From Aphanomyces cochlioides (Eukaryota; Oomycota; Saprolegniomycetes; Saprolegniales; Verrucalvaceae): a stretch of DNA of 64,000 nucleotides. Each line of letters begins with the position of its first letter. Within the stretch, counting starts at the first letter, position 1. A model generated the notes under the pieces. That model saw nothing but the letters and a program-made list of their open reading frames with translations. It was not told where the DNA came from and made no database searches. Of the stretch, positions 53,479-64,000 are shown one piece after another. Both the position numbers and the translations under genes were made by a program. The DNA lies in contig JAHQRK010000004.1 in NCBI GenBank assembly GCA_019828595.1, forward strand, positions 744,001-808,000, read 5' to 3'.

Positions 53479-54843
53479 ATGCTGAGCAGTCAACGAGTCG
53501 TGACCCAAGCGCTCCAACGCAACCAAATCCGCTTTGCGAGTACGATCAAGAAGATCCACGCACGTGAAATCATCGACAGTCGTGGCAACCCCACGGTTGA
53601 AGTGGATTTGACCACCGAACAAGGCTTGTTCCGCGCGAGTGTCCCTTCTGGTGCCTCCACGGGTATCCACGAAGCGGTCGAATTGCGCGACGGCGGCAAG
53701 CGATTTTTGGGCAAGGGTGTTACTCAAGCCGTCAATAATGTCAAGAACATCATCGGCCCAAAGTTGGAAGGCATGGACCCTACCAAGCAAAGCGAAATCG
53801 ATCACTTGATGAAGGAATTGGACGGCACGGAAAACAAGGGTAACTTGGGCGCCAATGCTATCTTGGGTGTCTCGCTTGCTGTCGCCAAGGCCGGTGCTCG
53901 CGCCAAGAACGTGCCTCTTTTCCAACATTTTGCTGATCTTTTGGGCAACGACAAGCTCGTGTTGCCTGTCCCTTCTTTCAACGTCATCAACGGTGGCTCC
54001 CATGCTGGCAACCAACTTGCTTTCCAAGAATTCATGATTTTGCCAACCGGTGCTGAATCGTTCTCGGAATCGATGGTGATGGGCTGCGAAGTCTACCACC
54101 ACTTGAAGAATGTAATCAAGAAGAAGTATGGCCAAGATGCCACGAACGTCGGTGACGAAGGTGGTTTTGCCCCCAACATTCAATCGAACCGTGAAGGTGT
54201 TGAATTGCTCATGGAAGCCATTGAAAAGGCTGGCTACACAGGCAAGATTGGCATCGGCATGGATGTCGCCTCGTCTGAATTCTACACTGAAGACAAGCGC
54301 TACGACTTGAACTTCAAGAACGCTGGCAGCAAGGAACCTGCTTTGACTGGCGACCAATTGGGCCAATTGTACAAGGACTTGGCCAAGGAATTCCCCATCA
54401 TTTCCATCGAAGATCCTTTCGACCAAGATGACTGGGAACACTACAGCGCCTTCACTGCTGCCATCGGCCAAAATGTTCAAGTTGTCGGTGACGATTTGCT
54501 CTGCACGAACCCCAAGCGAATCGCCAAGGCCGTCGACTTGAAGGCATGCAATGCTCTTCTCCTTAAGGTCAACCAAATCGGCTCCGTGACTGAAAGTGTC
54601 CAAGCCGTCAAGGATGCCAAGGCTGCTGGCTGGGGTGTCATGACAAGCCACCGCAGTGGTGAAACCGAAGACTCGTACATTGCCGACTTGGCTGTGGGTC
54701 TCAGCACTGGTCAAATCAAGACCGGTGCTCCTTGCCGCTCGGAACGCTTGGCCAAGTACAACCAATTGCTTCGAATTGAGGAAACCCTCGGCCGCAGCGC
54801 CGTGTACGCTGGCAAGAACTTCCGAAACCCACACAAGGCGTAA
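53479..54843 (+). CDS. ENO: Enolase with N-terminal mitochondrial-type leader
   Basis: 454 residues, no intron. The first 22 residues ([20 protein letters not shown]) are Arg/Gln/Ser-rich without acids, as in mitochondrial leaders. Enolase proper begins at [20 protein letters not shown]. Key sites: [10 protein letters not shown] loop, GDEGGFAPN, the Mg ligand in [12 protein letters not shown], the signature [14 protein letters not shown] with the catalytic Lys, and SHRSGETED. Role: 2-phosphoglycerate to phosphoenolpyruvate. Stramenopiles are known to place lower glycolysis in mitochondria, which fits the leader. Codon choice is strongly biased (AAG, TTG, GGC, CAA), as expected for a very highly expressed gene. 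Confidence 0.96.
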   Translation: MLSSQRVVTQALQRNQIRFASTIKKIHAREIIDSRGNPTVEVDLTTEQGLFRASVPSGASTGIHEAVELRDGGKRFLGKGVTQAVNNVKNIIGPKLEGMDPTKQSEIDHLMKELDGTENKGNLGANAILGVSLAVAKAGARAKNVPLFQHFADLLGNDKLVLPVPSFNVINGGSHAGNQLAFQEFMILPTGAESFSESMVMGCEVYHHLKNVIKKKYGQDATNVGDEGGFAPNIQSNREGVELLMEAIEKAGYTGKIGIGMDVASSEFYTEDKRYDLNFKNAGSKEPALTGDQLGQLYKDLAKEFPIISIEDPFDQDDWEHYSAFTAAIGQNVQVVGDDLLCTNPKRIAKAVDLKACNALLLKVNQIGSVTESVQAVKDAKAAGWGVMTSHRSGETEDSYIADLAVGLSTGQIKTGAPCRSERLAKYNQLLRIEETLGRSAVYAGKNFRNPHKA

Positions 54844-55175
54844 ATATATTCTCGTGTTGAATGATAAAAGCTTTTGGTCGCGACAATCTTTCAAGACACA
54901 AAAGGATGCGTTCGTTTGTTGGACACATCATGGATGATTCGTGAAACGCGTGGGGTGGATAACTCTCGAGAGGATTCTTGTGGTCTTCCAAGACATCCAT
55001 CTGGTACACATCGGGTGGACATGCTGCCATGTGTCCATGGAAGAATCTCAAAGGGAATGGCCAATCATCCGGATAATATATTATCCGGATGACTCTAGTA
55101 TGTGCGATAGATGGTATCCGGAGGGCCCGATCTTTTTCGAAAAGTCAGTGTAGGAAATTCGAAAAAAGGCGCGCA
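54844..55175. promoter_or_regulatory. Spacer with three CCGGATA-type sites before DNAI3
   Basis: TCATCCGGATAA (about 55065-55076), ATTATCCGGATGA (about 55079-55091) and GTATCCGGAGG (55114-55124) lie 50-110 nt before the start codon at 55176. The first two form a near-continuous double palindrome. Confidence 0.5.
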
Positions 55176-57923
55176 ATGACCGAGAAGCAGCTACCGCCAC
55201 CTGGAACGAAGCCCCTCATGATCTCCATGCGGGAGATGGACACACTTGGGTTAAAGACAGGTCCAGGCTTGAAAGACACGATTGACTACAAGGTTTTTGA
55301 CAAACAAACCATCTTGGACGAAATTGCCAAAGTTGGATTCATGTGTCCTTTCCACGAGCATCGCGCCGAAATTGCTAAACTTGAGGTCCCAGAACTGCTC
55401 TTGGTTGCCGATCGTGACGAGTTGTATGGTGAGAATTGGCTCCTTTGTGTTCGACAAGAGGGATACCAGGCTCAAATGGCAATTATTACTCAGAGGCAAC
55501 AAGCGCTTGAAGCTGCAGAAGCCGACAGCAAGAACGAAACGAAAGAGGAAGACGAGATGCTCAACATTGTATATGAAGATAAACCTATCATTGCACGACC
55601 ATGGGAGTCGTCCACATCTGAAGATACACATGAAACAGTACGAATGCTTACAATACACCAGTCCAGACCACTGATCACGATGACAGTGACACGACATGCT
55701 AAGGAGTTCAATGCAGACTACAAATTCAGTGACCGTGATGCAGATCAGTGCTTTGTCGAGTGCCGCCAACACAAGGATCCGAATTACGACCTCACACGGA
55801 CGGAACAAGACGTGGGACTACAAGGAATTCCTGACTTGATTGACAATGCGACTCAAACGTCTTGGTTCCGAGCTGTAAACTCTGCACTTCAATATGAGCC
55901 GATTAAGTTTGCCAACGATCTACGAGAACGTGAGATGCAATCAACGCGCATGCAAAATTTTTTGGCTACTGTGCTGCCTCTTATGGAAGAAGCATTACAG
56001 CAAAACGAAACACTCGACATCTTCTTGGATCCTCTTGCTATTCTGGCTGAAGAAGAGATGGCTGCAGGTGGCCAGCACAAGAGTGAAAGCAACATTAAAG
56101 AACTCCGCACTTTCACCGACTTGATTTACTCGAAGAACAAAACTCTTCCATCCATCGACTGGCATCCCAAAAAAAGTGGCATCGTGGCTGTGGCAGCCGC
56201 AACTAATTCGTCATTCTCCAAGCGAGCTGATGCCACAGACAAGGTAGGTTGGAATTCGGACCTCTTAGCTAGCTGATTATCTAGGTTGACGGCTCTTACG
56301 TCCTAATGTGGAATTTTGCTGATTTGATACATCCACAATTGATGATGGAGGCTCCTCAAGATGTCATGGCTGTGCGTTTTAACCCAACTCAACCAGGGAT
56401 CGTAGCCGCCGGCCTCTTCAATGGCCAAGTTTGTGTATGGGATATTTCCAAAGCGGAGGGTCAAGTGGCAAAGAAGAAAACAAAATCAAGCGGACATCGT
56501 CGCACTGCAGACTCATCCAAAGACGAGCCACAAAAAGCCATGCCTCCTGTGAAGCCAATTTACATATCATACATTGATCTTAGCCATCGTCGACCAGTCG
56601 CTGACTTGCAGTGGCTTCCACCTGGACTTGAAATCAACAACAGAGGCCACTTAACTCCATCACAAGACCAATTAACTCATCAATTCATCACAATTGCTGG
56701 TGATGGTCAAGTATGCTTTTGGGATTTGCGATTCAAAGACCCCAAATACCGAATGCTGAACCACGGCCGCATCAAGCAAGACAAGACACTGCAAAAGGCT
56801 ACAAAAGGTACATCCACTCTATCGAATTGTGCGGCGGGCTGATCAAAAGTACATTGTCATAGATGGCAAGGAAATTCCACCAGAAGTGCTCTTCACCCCT
56901 TTATACTCCATTACGTTGACCAAAGTCGACGGCGCTGGTGAACTGGGATTGAAATGCATCACGATCGAGCGAACAAAAGATGATCAGCCTTCAAGTCGAT
57001 TCTTTTGTGGGACTGAAGAGGGTGAGCTCATGTTGGCTGACTGGAGGCCTCGAGCTTCAAAGGATGATGATAACAGTTCCTCCAACAACAACGAAGACAG
57101 CGTCGAGTATGTCCAATGGGCATGTCATGACCATTTCCGCACGACGACCAGTTTGAGTCGATCCCCCTTCTTTCCGTACATAATGCTCACCGTGAGCGAG
57201 TCCAACTTCCACATTTGGAATGTCAATCATTCTGGCCCCCCATCGACGAACACCCCCATCTTCATCTCCCCGTTCTCGTTAGCACCACTAACATGCGGCT
57301 GCTTTTCTCCCACACGTCCTGGGGTAATCTATATTGGCAAAGCCGACGGTGTACTCGAAGTTTGGGATCTCCTTGATCAATCACACCGGCCATCCTTCTC
57401 ATCCAGCATCGCAGCTTGCTCACTTACCACTCTTGAGTTTCGTCCAGCTGGCCCTGTCAACACAACTCAAGCTGCAACGTCATCAGCCACAACTTCGGCA
57501 GCAACGTCTGGGCCTGGTGTCAAACCTAACAACAACGCGGTGACGACAAACGTACCTTTACAACAAGCCCCCAAACAGCAACTCCTTGCTGTTGGTGATA
57601 TCAACGGCAACTTACACATCCTTGAAGTTCCTCGAACACTCTCCAGAGGCTCCACCGGCGAACGAGGAGTGATTGAAAGCTATTTCAAGCGAGAGATCGT
57701 TCGAGTCAAAGCTGTGATCGAGTATGCAGACGCAGCTGCCCGAGCCATGAATATGGCTCTCAATGGACAAGCACCACCTCCGACGACGACAGCCGCCACA
57801 TCAACCAAGCCTGCCAATAACAATGCAGAGGATGATCTCTTCCTCAAGTTGGAGAAAGAGTTCAAGGTCGAGCTGAGCATTGATGACCATTACATCGAAC
57901 AGCTCCTCCACAAAGCTGCATAG
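55176..57923 (+). CDS. DNAI3: Axonemal dynein intermediate chain DNAI3 (WDR63/IC140)
   Basis: Three exons. N-terminal part: PGLKDTIDYKVFDKQTILDE and VPELLLVADRDELYGENWLL. Central: RTFTDLIYSKNKTLPSIDWH, then after a short intron (about 56244-56285) VLMWNFADLIHPQLMMEAPQ, FNGQVCVWDISKAEG, VADLQWLPPGLEINNRG and ITIAGDGQVCFWDLRFKDP, all WD-repeat blades. After a second intron (about 56808-56861) come FFCGTEEGELMLADWR, SRSPFFPYIMLTVSESNFHI, TRPGVIYIGKADGVLEVWDL and LAVGDINGNLHILEVPRTLS, then a helical tail. These blocks match the inner-arm dynein f/I1 intermediate chain. About 880 residues. Expected in zoospore flagella. Confidence 0.92.
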
Positions 57924-57990
57924 ACTGACCGGCCTTTGAATAAAGAGTGTCGCTGAGGAATTTCACACTGTTCACTTGTCTATGGTCTTG

Positions 57991-58013
57991 TCATCCGGAT
58001 CCATTATCCGAAA
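57991..58013. promoter_or_regulatory. TCATCCGGATCC/ATTATCCGA sites before NAA30
   Basis: A CCGGAT core at 57991-58002 followed by a half site at 58003-58012, 35-57 nt upstream of the chosen ATG. Confidence 0.4.
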
Positions 58014-58047
58014 ACAACTTGGCTTTCCCGCGGTGGAGAGGAGTGAG

Positions 58048-58503
58048 ATGACCATCGTGTACTCGCAGTACGAGTCGGAGAATGAGCTGGGCGATCTCAT
58101 GGCTCTCTTTGAGAAGGACTTGTCAGAGCCATACTCCATGTACACATATCGGTATTTCTTGTACTCATGGCCAGAATTGTGCATCTTGGCGCGGAGTCAA
58201 GGAGTGGTCGTGGGTGCGATTGTGTGCCGCCTTGAGAAGAGTCCAGGCGTCCTGAAAGGTTACATTGCCATGTTGGCCGTCGAGAAGAAGTTCCGCAAGC
58301 ATGGCATCGGATCTAGCCTTGTGAAGAAAGCGATTGATCAAATGATTCAACTCGAGTGCGACGAAGTGGTGCTGGAGACGGAAGTCACAAACATTGCCGC
58401 GATCCGGCTGTATGAAAACCTCGGCTTCGTCAAGGACGAACGATTGCTCAAGTACTACTTGAATGGCGTCGACGCATTTCGATTAAAACTATGGATGCAC
58501 TAA
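58048..58503 (+). CDS. NAA30: NatC catalytic subunit, N-alpha-acetyltransferase 30
   Basis: The protein matches NAA30/Mak3 almost end to end: [40 protein letters not shown], [23 protein letters not shown] (here [20 protein letters not shown], the acetyl-CoA loop), [26 protein letters not shown] and [16 protein letters not shown]. Role: acetylation of Met-Leu/Ile/Phe-type N-termini with NAA35 and NAA38. The ATG at 58048 ([11 protein letters not shown]) is preferred over 57976 and 57982 because it gives the normal family N-terminus and leaves the CCGGAT site (57991-58002) upstream. 151 residues. Only 2 nt separate its stop from the MCM7 stop. Confidence 0.93.
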   Translation: MTIVYSQYESENELGDLMALFEKDLSEPYSMYTYRYFLYSWPELCILARSQGVVVGAIVCRLEKSPGVLKGYIAMLAVEKKFRKHGIGSSLVKKAIDQMIQLECDEVVLETEVTNIAAIRLYENLGFVKDERLLKYYLNGVDAFRLKLWMH

Positions 58504-58505
58504 GT

Positions 58506-61189
58506 CTACATAACAAAGTGCAGTGTCGTCTTGTTCTCGCTCCACTGCAGCACTTGGAGCTGCTCGTATTGCTCGATGCACTGCTTGAGCTGGACTTCCG
58601 TGTAGCCTTTTCGCAGCACGAGCGGTTCAATCTCACTGTACTTGACGCTGTTTTCATTGCGCTCGCGTGAATAGTCCAAAATGAGCCGATAGATTTTGGA
58701 ACTTGGATCGGTTGATCCACCCTACAAACGGCAAGCATCACATGTCATGCTCGTCTACCGTACCTTGTAACGCGATGGTCCACTTGTTTCATCTGACTCG
58801 TGCAACGATGCCTTGGACACATACACCAGACGGATTGCCTCATCAACATCGGCGGTGCTGACCTAACCAAGCATTCCATGAGCTCCCCATCAAGAACGAA
58901 CGAGTACTGTGTGGGAGAAACGTAGCCGAGCTAATGCTTGAGATAGTCGTAGAATACTCAACAATTGACGAGCTGTCATGGCAGTCTGAGCATCGTTGGA
59001 GGAATCCTGTTGCTGCCGCAACGTCACGTAGGCTTCGACGATATAACTGCACAAAGTCTCAGGGATAGCTGGAACATACTGCTTGGCAACTGCGACAAAG
59101 TACCGCAGGACGTCTGGTCGAACGGGCTCAAAGGCCATGTCAGGGTTTTTACTACAGGAATATTCACGGTCCTTGGCCATTTCGGCGATTATCAACTTAC
59201 CAAAAGCGATGGACATAAGTCACATGGCGGGCCAATGCTTCATCTTTGTCATATTGTGCAGTGTCGAGGATCAAGAAGAGTAAATCAAAGCGAGAGAGCA
59301 ATGCATTGGGCAAATTGATGTTTTGCGATGCTGTGAGCTTCTTGTTGTAGCGGCCGTAGATGGGATTTGCCGCCGCGAGGACAGACGATCGCGCATTAAG
59401 TGTCGTCGTGATACCAGCCTTGGCAATGCTGACAGTTTGTTGTTCCATGACCTATTCGGCAAAAGATCAGTCATATTCAATGAAGGCGTTGTACTTCGTG
59501 GATAGCAGTACGATCGCCTTCTTCCATTTTGTCGAATTCGTCAATGCAGCAAATACCCATGTCCGCCAAGACTAGCGCGCCGCCTTCGAGGGTCATTTCC
59601 TTCGTCATTTGATCCCGCACGACGGCGGCAGTGAGACCGACACCACTGCTACCTTTGCCAGTTGTGTAGATTCCACGAGGACTAATGGTTGCAATATGTT
59701 TGAGCAATTGGCTCTTGGCGACACCTGGATCGCCCATGAGCAGCACGTTGATATCGCCACGGATCTTCATGCCTTCATCCATTCGTTTAGTTACACCTCC
59801 AATCATGAGCAACAAGAGAGCTTTCTTGATGTCTTCGTGGCCGTAGATTTCCGGTGCAATCGACTGTGCGAGCATTGAGTACAGGTTCGGCGACTCTTGG
59901 AGCCGCAAGACTTCATTTTCCATTTCTTCTGACACATCCATGGCACTGTACCGCTTCTTGTGATTGACGACATGCGTAGCTTCCAAGTAAGTCTCGGTAA
60001 TCAAACCGACTTGCATTTGACGTTGGGCGTTGTACGGCAGCGGCAAGAAGATACCGCAAATAGTAACGACTGCACCGGGTTCGCATGTCCGAGTCAGTTC
60101 TCCTCGAAGATACACCGTCAGCGTGCGAGGAATATGGCCCATGGGCACTTGGTCAGGCAGTTCCTACGTCGAAAAACTCTCAATCAAGTCAATTCTTCGG
60201 ATGGAATACCTGGAACTTGACTTCTTGGAACTTTTGAAACTTGGACGCCTTGGTTTGCATGAGCAATCGTCCGTTCGTGCGATTTGTAGTGCATTTTTCA
60301 CTTGGACACTGCATGAGCGGATTGAAGTTTCGTGACTTGACTTCCTGGTACACTTCGAACGAGCAGGTTTCGCATGTATATGTTGCAACGACAACAAGCG
60401 GCTTGACGTTGGAAACACGAGTGACCATGCCTTTAATACGCACAAGACTTCCAACTTTGGACGCTTTGACGTCGCGGATCGGTACGGGCTTCGTCTTGAC
60501 GGTTGGAATCAACCTAAATAACGAGATAAGAGGCTTGATTCACAAGAAGACCGACTGAAGTTCAAATCGACGCATGAGCGCTGGTGGGAACACCGTACGA
60601 ATGTCCACATGCTGGTCTGAATCAGTGGCTGCTTCTTGTACGCGATGCAGTCGAAGTACGTCCAATACGTCATGGGCTTCATTGATGTCACGAGACGGTG
60701 GAGGCAAGATCTCATCGACTGCATCGGAAAAAAGCGTCACGTAGCGTCTTGAATTCCGCATGATATTGCGCACAAATCCTTCGTCATTGTCAAACTACAC
60801 ACATGAAGCATTACATTGTGACTTGCTATGACAAATGTACCGCCAAGACATCATCAAGCGAGATAGAAATGGTGGTTCGCTGACGATCGGCAATTTCTTG
60901 CTATAATTGCATACATTACGTCTAGGTGGATCTAAACGCTCCACATACCAGCATGTCGACATATTTGCTCGTGTTTGACAGCGCGCAGACAAAGTTGCGC
61001 AAAAAGTTGAGGCACTTTTCTATTCCCAATGTAAACTTCGCATCTCTCTGCGCTCTCAAGCATACCTTTCTCTTCGTTGTAGTTAGGATATCCTGTAACA
61101 GATGGAGCAGCGGTCTGCGGCGTAGCGCTCGGCTGGGAGCTCGGCTGGCGGTTGAACGCCGACGTGTACTGTCCAGGATTCGTGTTCAT
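58506..61189 (-). CDS. MCM7: Replicative helicase subunit MCM7
   Basis: About nine exons. Zinc motif: [17 protein letters not shown] with CPSEKC. Helicase core: [20 protein letters not shown], Walker [30 protein letters not shown], Walker [51 protein letters not shown], and the arginine finger [35 protein letters not shown] distinguishes MCM7 from MCM2-6. The C-terminal winged helix ends [13 protein letters not shown] with the stop at 58506-58508. It starts [15 protein letters not shown] at 61189, longer than usual and without a recognised motif in the first 35 residues. Role: CMG helicase at replication forks. Confidence 0.93.
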
Positions 61190-61216
61190 GTTGCGGCGTT
61201 TTATTTCCCGCCAAGC

Positions 61217-61229
61217 AATCCGGATAATG
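61217..61229. promoter_or_regulatory. ATCCGGATAAT site 28 nt upstream of MCM7
   Basis: AATCCGGATAATG between MCM7 (start 61189, minus) and the START-FYVE gene (start 61416, plus); the only palindrome-like site in this 226-nt gap, and much closer to MCM7. Confidence 0.4.
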
Positions 61230-61415
61230 AGCTAATTAACCGGTTTGCTCTAAATTTTGGTCGAAACTCATGTCACCTGCTAAAAATCCAATAAATAATC
61301 GAATATTTCAATTTATTCCCTGATTTTCTTAAATTGTTTACTTTTAATCAATGTTTTAATTTCAAAGTTCATTTAATGTGTGCATATATATTTGAAAATT
61401 GGTTCTTAGCTAATT

Positions 61416-62871
61416 ATGACGTGGCGACCTGGGGAACCAGTCTTGGCTTGGTCTGATGATGCCAAGGAACGTGACATCCTTGTCGCCATGGCCGTTGGGA
61501 TATGGCGTATGCAAGCTTGTGCCCATCACCTCGATTGCTGTAGCCGTGGTGTTTCATTCACTTTGAAATTTGACTCGTCTCCGATGACCATCTCTGGGTT
61601 TCCACCATCGTTCAGTCGACCACAGTGGACGCCAACACAAGAACAACACATGCATCAGCTCGCTGCGGAGTCGCTGAATCAGTTTATTGACGAGTGTAAC
61701 CTCACAAGCGGAGCATGGGCGCTGCATGGCTTTAACTCTCAAGTGCCTATCCTCACACGAAACTACGCTCCCCGCGCGTTTGCGAGCTCGCTTCAAATTG
61801 CAGGCACGATCGACGAAGTGGCGCATATCTTCAAACGAATCCAGCCTTTTCAACCCTTCCTTGCGAAAGAGTCGACCTGCATTGGCTATTTGGATACCAA
61901 GTCCGGCAACCATCACGTGGCAATTCAATGGATGCTCCTCGACACGCCGCCTTTGATGAAATCCCGCGACGCTTGTATCTTGGATGTACGAACCGCCCCC
62001 ATTTGATCTTCCTCATAATTTCTGCGTGGTGTAGACTCGCAACGTCTTTGTACGTGATGGAAAACGTGGTTATGCGTGCCTCTTCCAGTCGATCTCTATC
62101 CCCGAATGTCCAAAACTTGATGTGTCCCACAACTATGTGCGAGCGACGATCGAGCAGTCTGGCTATGTCTTCACGGAAATCTCGCCTGGCCTTATCAACG
62201 TCGTGCATTCGTTGTACATTGACTTCAAAGGGCAATACCCATCTTGCATGGCGCAGCATTACATGAAGAAACGAGTAGCGACGATCAAGTCGATGGAAGT
62301 GTACATCCGACAAGTGCGCATTCAGGACGCGGCATTGTTGTATCCAGTCCAGCCTCAAAAACAATGTCCAAGCTGCCGCAAGGTATTTGGACTCCTCGAA
62401 CGCACCAAATTATGCTCCGCGTGCGATGAATACGTGTGTGGCGAATGTTGCACAAGTGGTCTTATTCAAGGCAAGAAAGTCGTCCCGCTCTGTATTCCAT
62501 GCGTGTTGATCTCAACTTGCAAGCAATCATCCTCCTCGTTGGGCTTTCTTCGCGCTCAAATCCAGCGCAACATTTCAAATGTGGACTATCCTGACGACGA
62601 CACCGACTGCAAGAGTATTGACCGAGGAGTACTCCAAACGCTCGCAGCGCAAATCATTCGTCGGTCCAACTTGAGCCTCCTGCGGTCGTTGGAGGAAACC
62701 CAAGCATTGCCAGATGACAATGAATTTGACAATCCCGCTTTCGAGCCACCGATTCGTGCGCGTCCGCGTGGTCGAACTGTAACCACAAGCGGCATTTGGG
62801 AAGACGCTATCTACAAGTTCCACAACAACTTGGAGCGCTTCAAGAACCAAAGGACTCTTCGAACCATCTGA
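61416..62871 (+). CDS. START-like domain plus degenerate FYVE finger
   Basis: Two exons joined across an intron at about 61987-62034. The N-terminal 280 residues have the START/Bet v1-like pattern common in oomycete START-FYVE proteins (AGTIDEVAHIFKRIQPFQPF; LFQSISIPECPKLDVSHNYV; YVFTEISPGLINVVHSLYID). The finger follows: CPSCRKVFGLLERTKLCSAC, then CGECC and CIPC. Cysteines are present but the RRHHCR PI3P-binding core is not, so lipid-head binding may be lost. A disordered C-terminal part ends LERFKNQRTLRTI. The family is strongly expanded in oomycetes. Role: probably lipid binding or transfer at membranes. Confidence 0.8.
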
Positions 62872-62997
62872 AGACTGTTGACCCCTTTCGATGTATTGTA
62901 TGCTTGGATGTGCGTGGTAGCTAGTGAATTGAAAAATGAATTGAAGGTGCCGTCGGAAGTGCCTTCTCGATAGGATAGAATAGATTTGAAGTCCGGT

Positions 62998-63013
62998 AAT
63001 TATCCGGATTATT
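62998..63013. promoter_or_regulatory. ATTATCCGGATTATT site upstream of the last gene
   Basis: AATTATCCGGATTATT, about 100 nt before the ATG at 63115; a CCGGTAA half-site precedes it at 62993-62999. Confidence 0.45.
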
Positions 63014-63114
63014 GCTTTTTGAAAATACATACTTAATTCAAGTCAAAAGTTCGCGCCTTTTTTGAGATCTTCCAGTTTTTCTTTTTCCAGCAAATCATCA
63101 CATCGACCACACCA

Positions 63115-64000
63115 ATGGAAGAGACACGCACGATGGACGAGAAAGTACAAGGTGATTCTGCATACGAAAGCGCAGTCGCTGGCACGACACGAAACAGCAG
63201 TGAGGATCAGACAGAAGTTGATGAATGTGATCAGCCAAAGACCAGTGCCTTAACAGGACATTTGAACGAATGGACCCCCGCAAAGACGGAGGAAAAGACA
63301 GATCCATTGTGTGTCGAAAACGGGGCATCTGCTGAATGCGACGCATCGTCAGCCTCAAATAAGACATTGACAACACCTCAAGTAAGAACTTGAACGAGAA
63401 AAGATGTAATGTGCATTAGGTCAATGATCAAACTACGACAAAAGACGTCTACGACCGCAATCGAGAAAGTGCATCTTCGTGCCGTGGTGGAGAAACTCAA
63501 GAGAACACTATGCTACGCGAGAATGCTTTGAAAACACTTCATCGAAATGAGGAAGAGTCCTGTGAATCCACATGTCGTGGTCTGTTAGAAGCTTTGACCG
63601 AAAAGATTATTCGTAATGTGGAACACTCCAAAGAGTCTGAAGGAGTGTCCAACCTTGTCATCATGCAATCGCCTGGCCCAAGAATTAGTTCGCAACATTA
63701 TGAAGTACAACAAAACCAACACCTTGATGGCACAATGAAAACGGCCTCATGTGCACCAAGACTGCACTGCATCACATTTAGCTCACCGGTAATACTTCCT
63801 GTTGCTTGATATCAGAATATCGTTTTGTTAGAACGTCATCAATACTAAAGATAACTCGAATAAATCTCCATATCAAGAAGCTTACGGCACACCTCGAGCC
63901 AAATGTATTATGCTCTCCAATAGGCGTCCTGCGACACCTGGACATTGTCTACGTCAATCACGAAATTCCTCAGCCTGTCAAACACCACAAAACGCGAGCG
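63115..64000 (+). CDS. Unknown hydrophilic protein (partial, runs off the right edge)
   Basis: Three exons are visible, joined across short GT..AG introns (about 63382-63419 and about 63790-63831). The sequence is rich in Glu/Asp/Thr/Ser and Asn with no membrane segment (MEETRTMDEKVQGDSAYESA; LRENALKTLHRNEEESCEST; LLEALTEKIIRNVEHSKESE). The third exon contains the basic, Pro-containing stretch SNRRPATPGHCLRQSR. No family recognised; the functional part may lie outside the window. Confidence 0.6.

Noticed and set aside
53449..54894. 481-codon open frame antisense to enolase
   Set aside because: It mirrors the enolase gene; strong codon bias removes stops from the opposite strand. The sense frame has complete enolase motifs.
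1..64000. tRNA, rRNA, CRISPR, bacterial operons or ribosome-binding sites
   Set aside because: None seen. Palindromes such as 29042-29070 contain GGTTCGA but do not fold as tRNA, and the gene style is eukaryotic throughout.

Overview
This is nuclear DNA from a eukaryote with small, dense genes, short GT..AG introns (mostly 35-60 nt) and short intergenic spacers. The gene content points to an oomycete, most likely a Saprolegnia/Aphanomyces-type water mould, though the species cannot be fixed from the sequence alone. The main clues are receptors fused to phosphoinositide enzymes (a GPCR-5-phosphatase and a GPCR-PIP kinase), a START-FYVE protein, an enolase with a mitochondrial-type leader, an expansin-like wall protein, and several flagellar genes as expected of a zoospore former. 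No bacterial, organellar, tRNA, rRNA or CRISPR feature was seen.

Layout. 1-2062 (-): GPCR-inositol polyphosphate 5-phosphatase, cut by the left edge. 2321-8941: a head-to-head pair of paralogues, each joining an NAD-epimerase-like (SDR) domain, a FYVE zinc finger, armadillo-like repeats and a BTB/POZ domain. 9-17 kb: ArfGAP, a MANF-like ER protein, a head-to-head pair of multipass membrane proteins, an Alba/RGG protein and a small coiled-coil protein. 17-20.3 kb: eIF3c. 20.4-24.7 kb: a repeat-rich island with a decayed Tc1/mariner transposase, rearranged repeats and a low-complexity ORF. 24.7-33.4 kb: mitochondrial uS9, TruB-type pseudouridine synthase, a PDZ/PH protein, an expansin-like protein, a Use1-type SNARE, a repeat protein and CCDC124. 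33.6-45.2 kb: GNAT, CFAP91, protoporphyrinogen oxidase, RWDD1/DFRP2, anoctamin and GPCR-PIP kinase. 46.2-52.9 kb: a head-to-head pair of type I membrane proteins and a large protein with degenerate NDP-kinase-like repeats. 53-64 kb: enolase, DNAI3/WDR63, NAA30, MCM7, START-FYVE, and a partial unknown gene.

Themes. (1) Phosphoinositide signalling is over-represented: a receptor-coupled phosphatase, a receptor-coupled kinase, three FYVE proteins, a PH protein and an ArfGAP. (2) Flagellar genes recur: CFAP91, DNAI3, and possibly the NDPK-repeat protein and the 31.5-32.4 kb repeat protein. (3) A palindrome close to TTATCCGGATAA lies within about 250 bp of the start codon of about 14 genes and is often shared by divergent genes; it is the best candidate for an undescribed core promoter element. 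(4) Convergent neighbours are packed with gaps as small as 2 nt. (5) Three independent paralogue pairs are arranged head to head.

The most novel single item is the SDR-FYVE-ARM-BTB pair. Both copies lack the SDR catalytic Tyr/Lys, so the Rossmann domain may act as a ligand or redox sensor joined to PI3P-membrane binding and a ubiquitin-ligase adaptor. All functions are read from sequence by eye; exon joins were deduced from frame, GT..AG sites and paralogue or family alignment.
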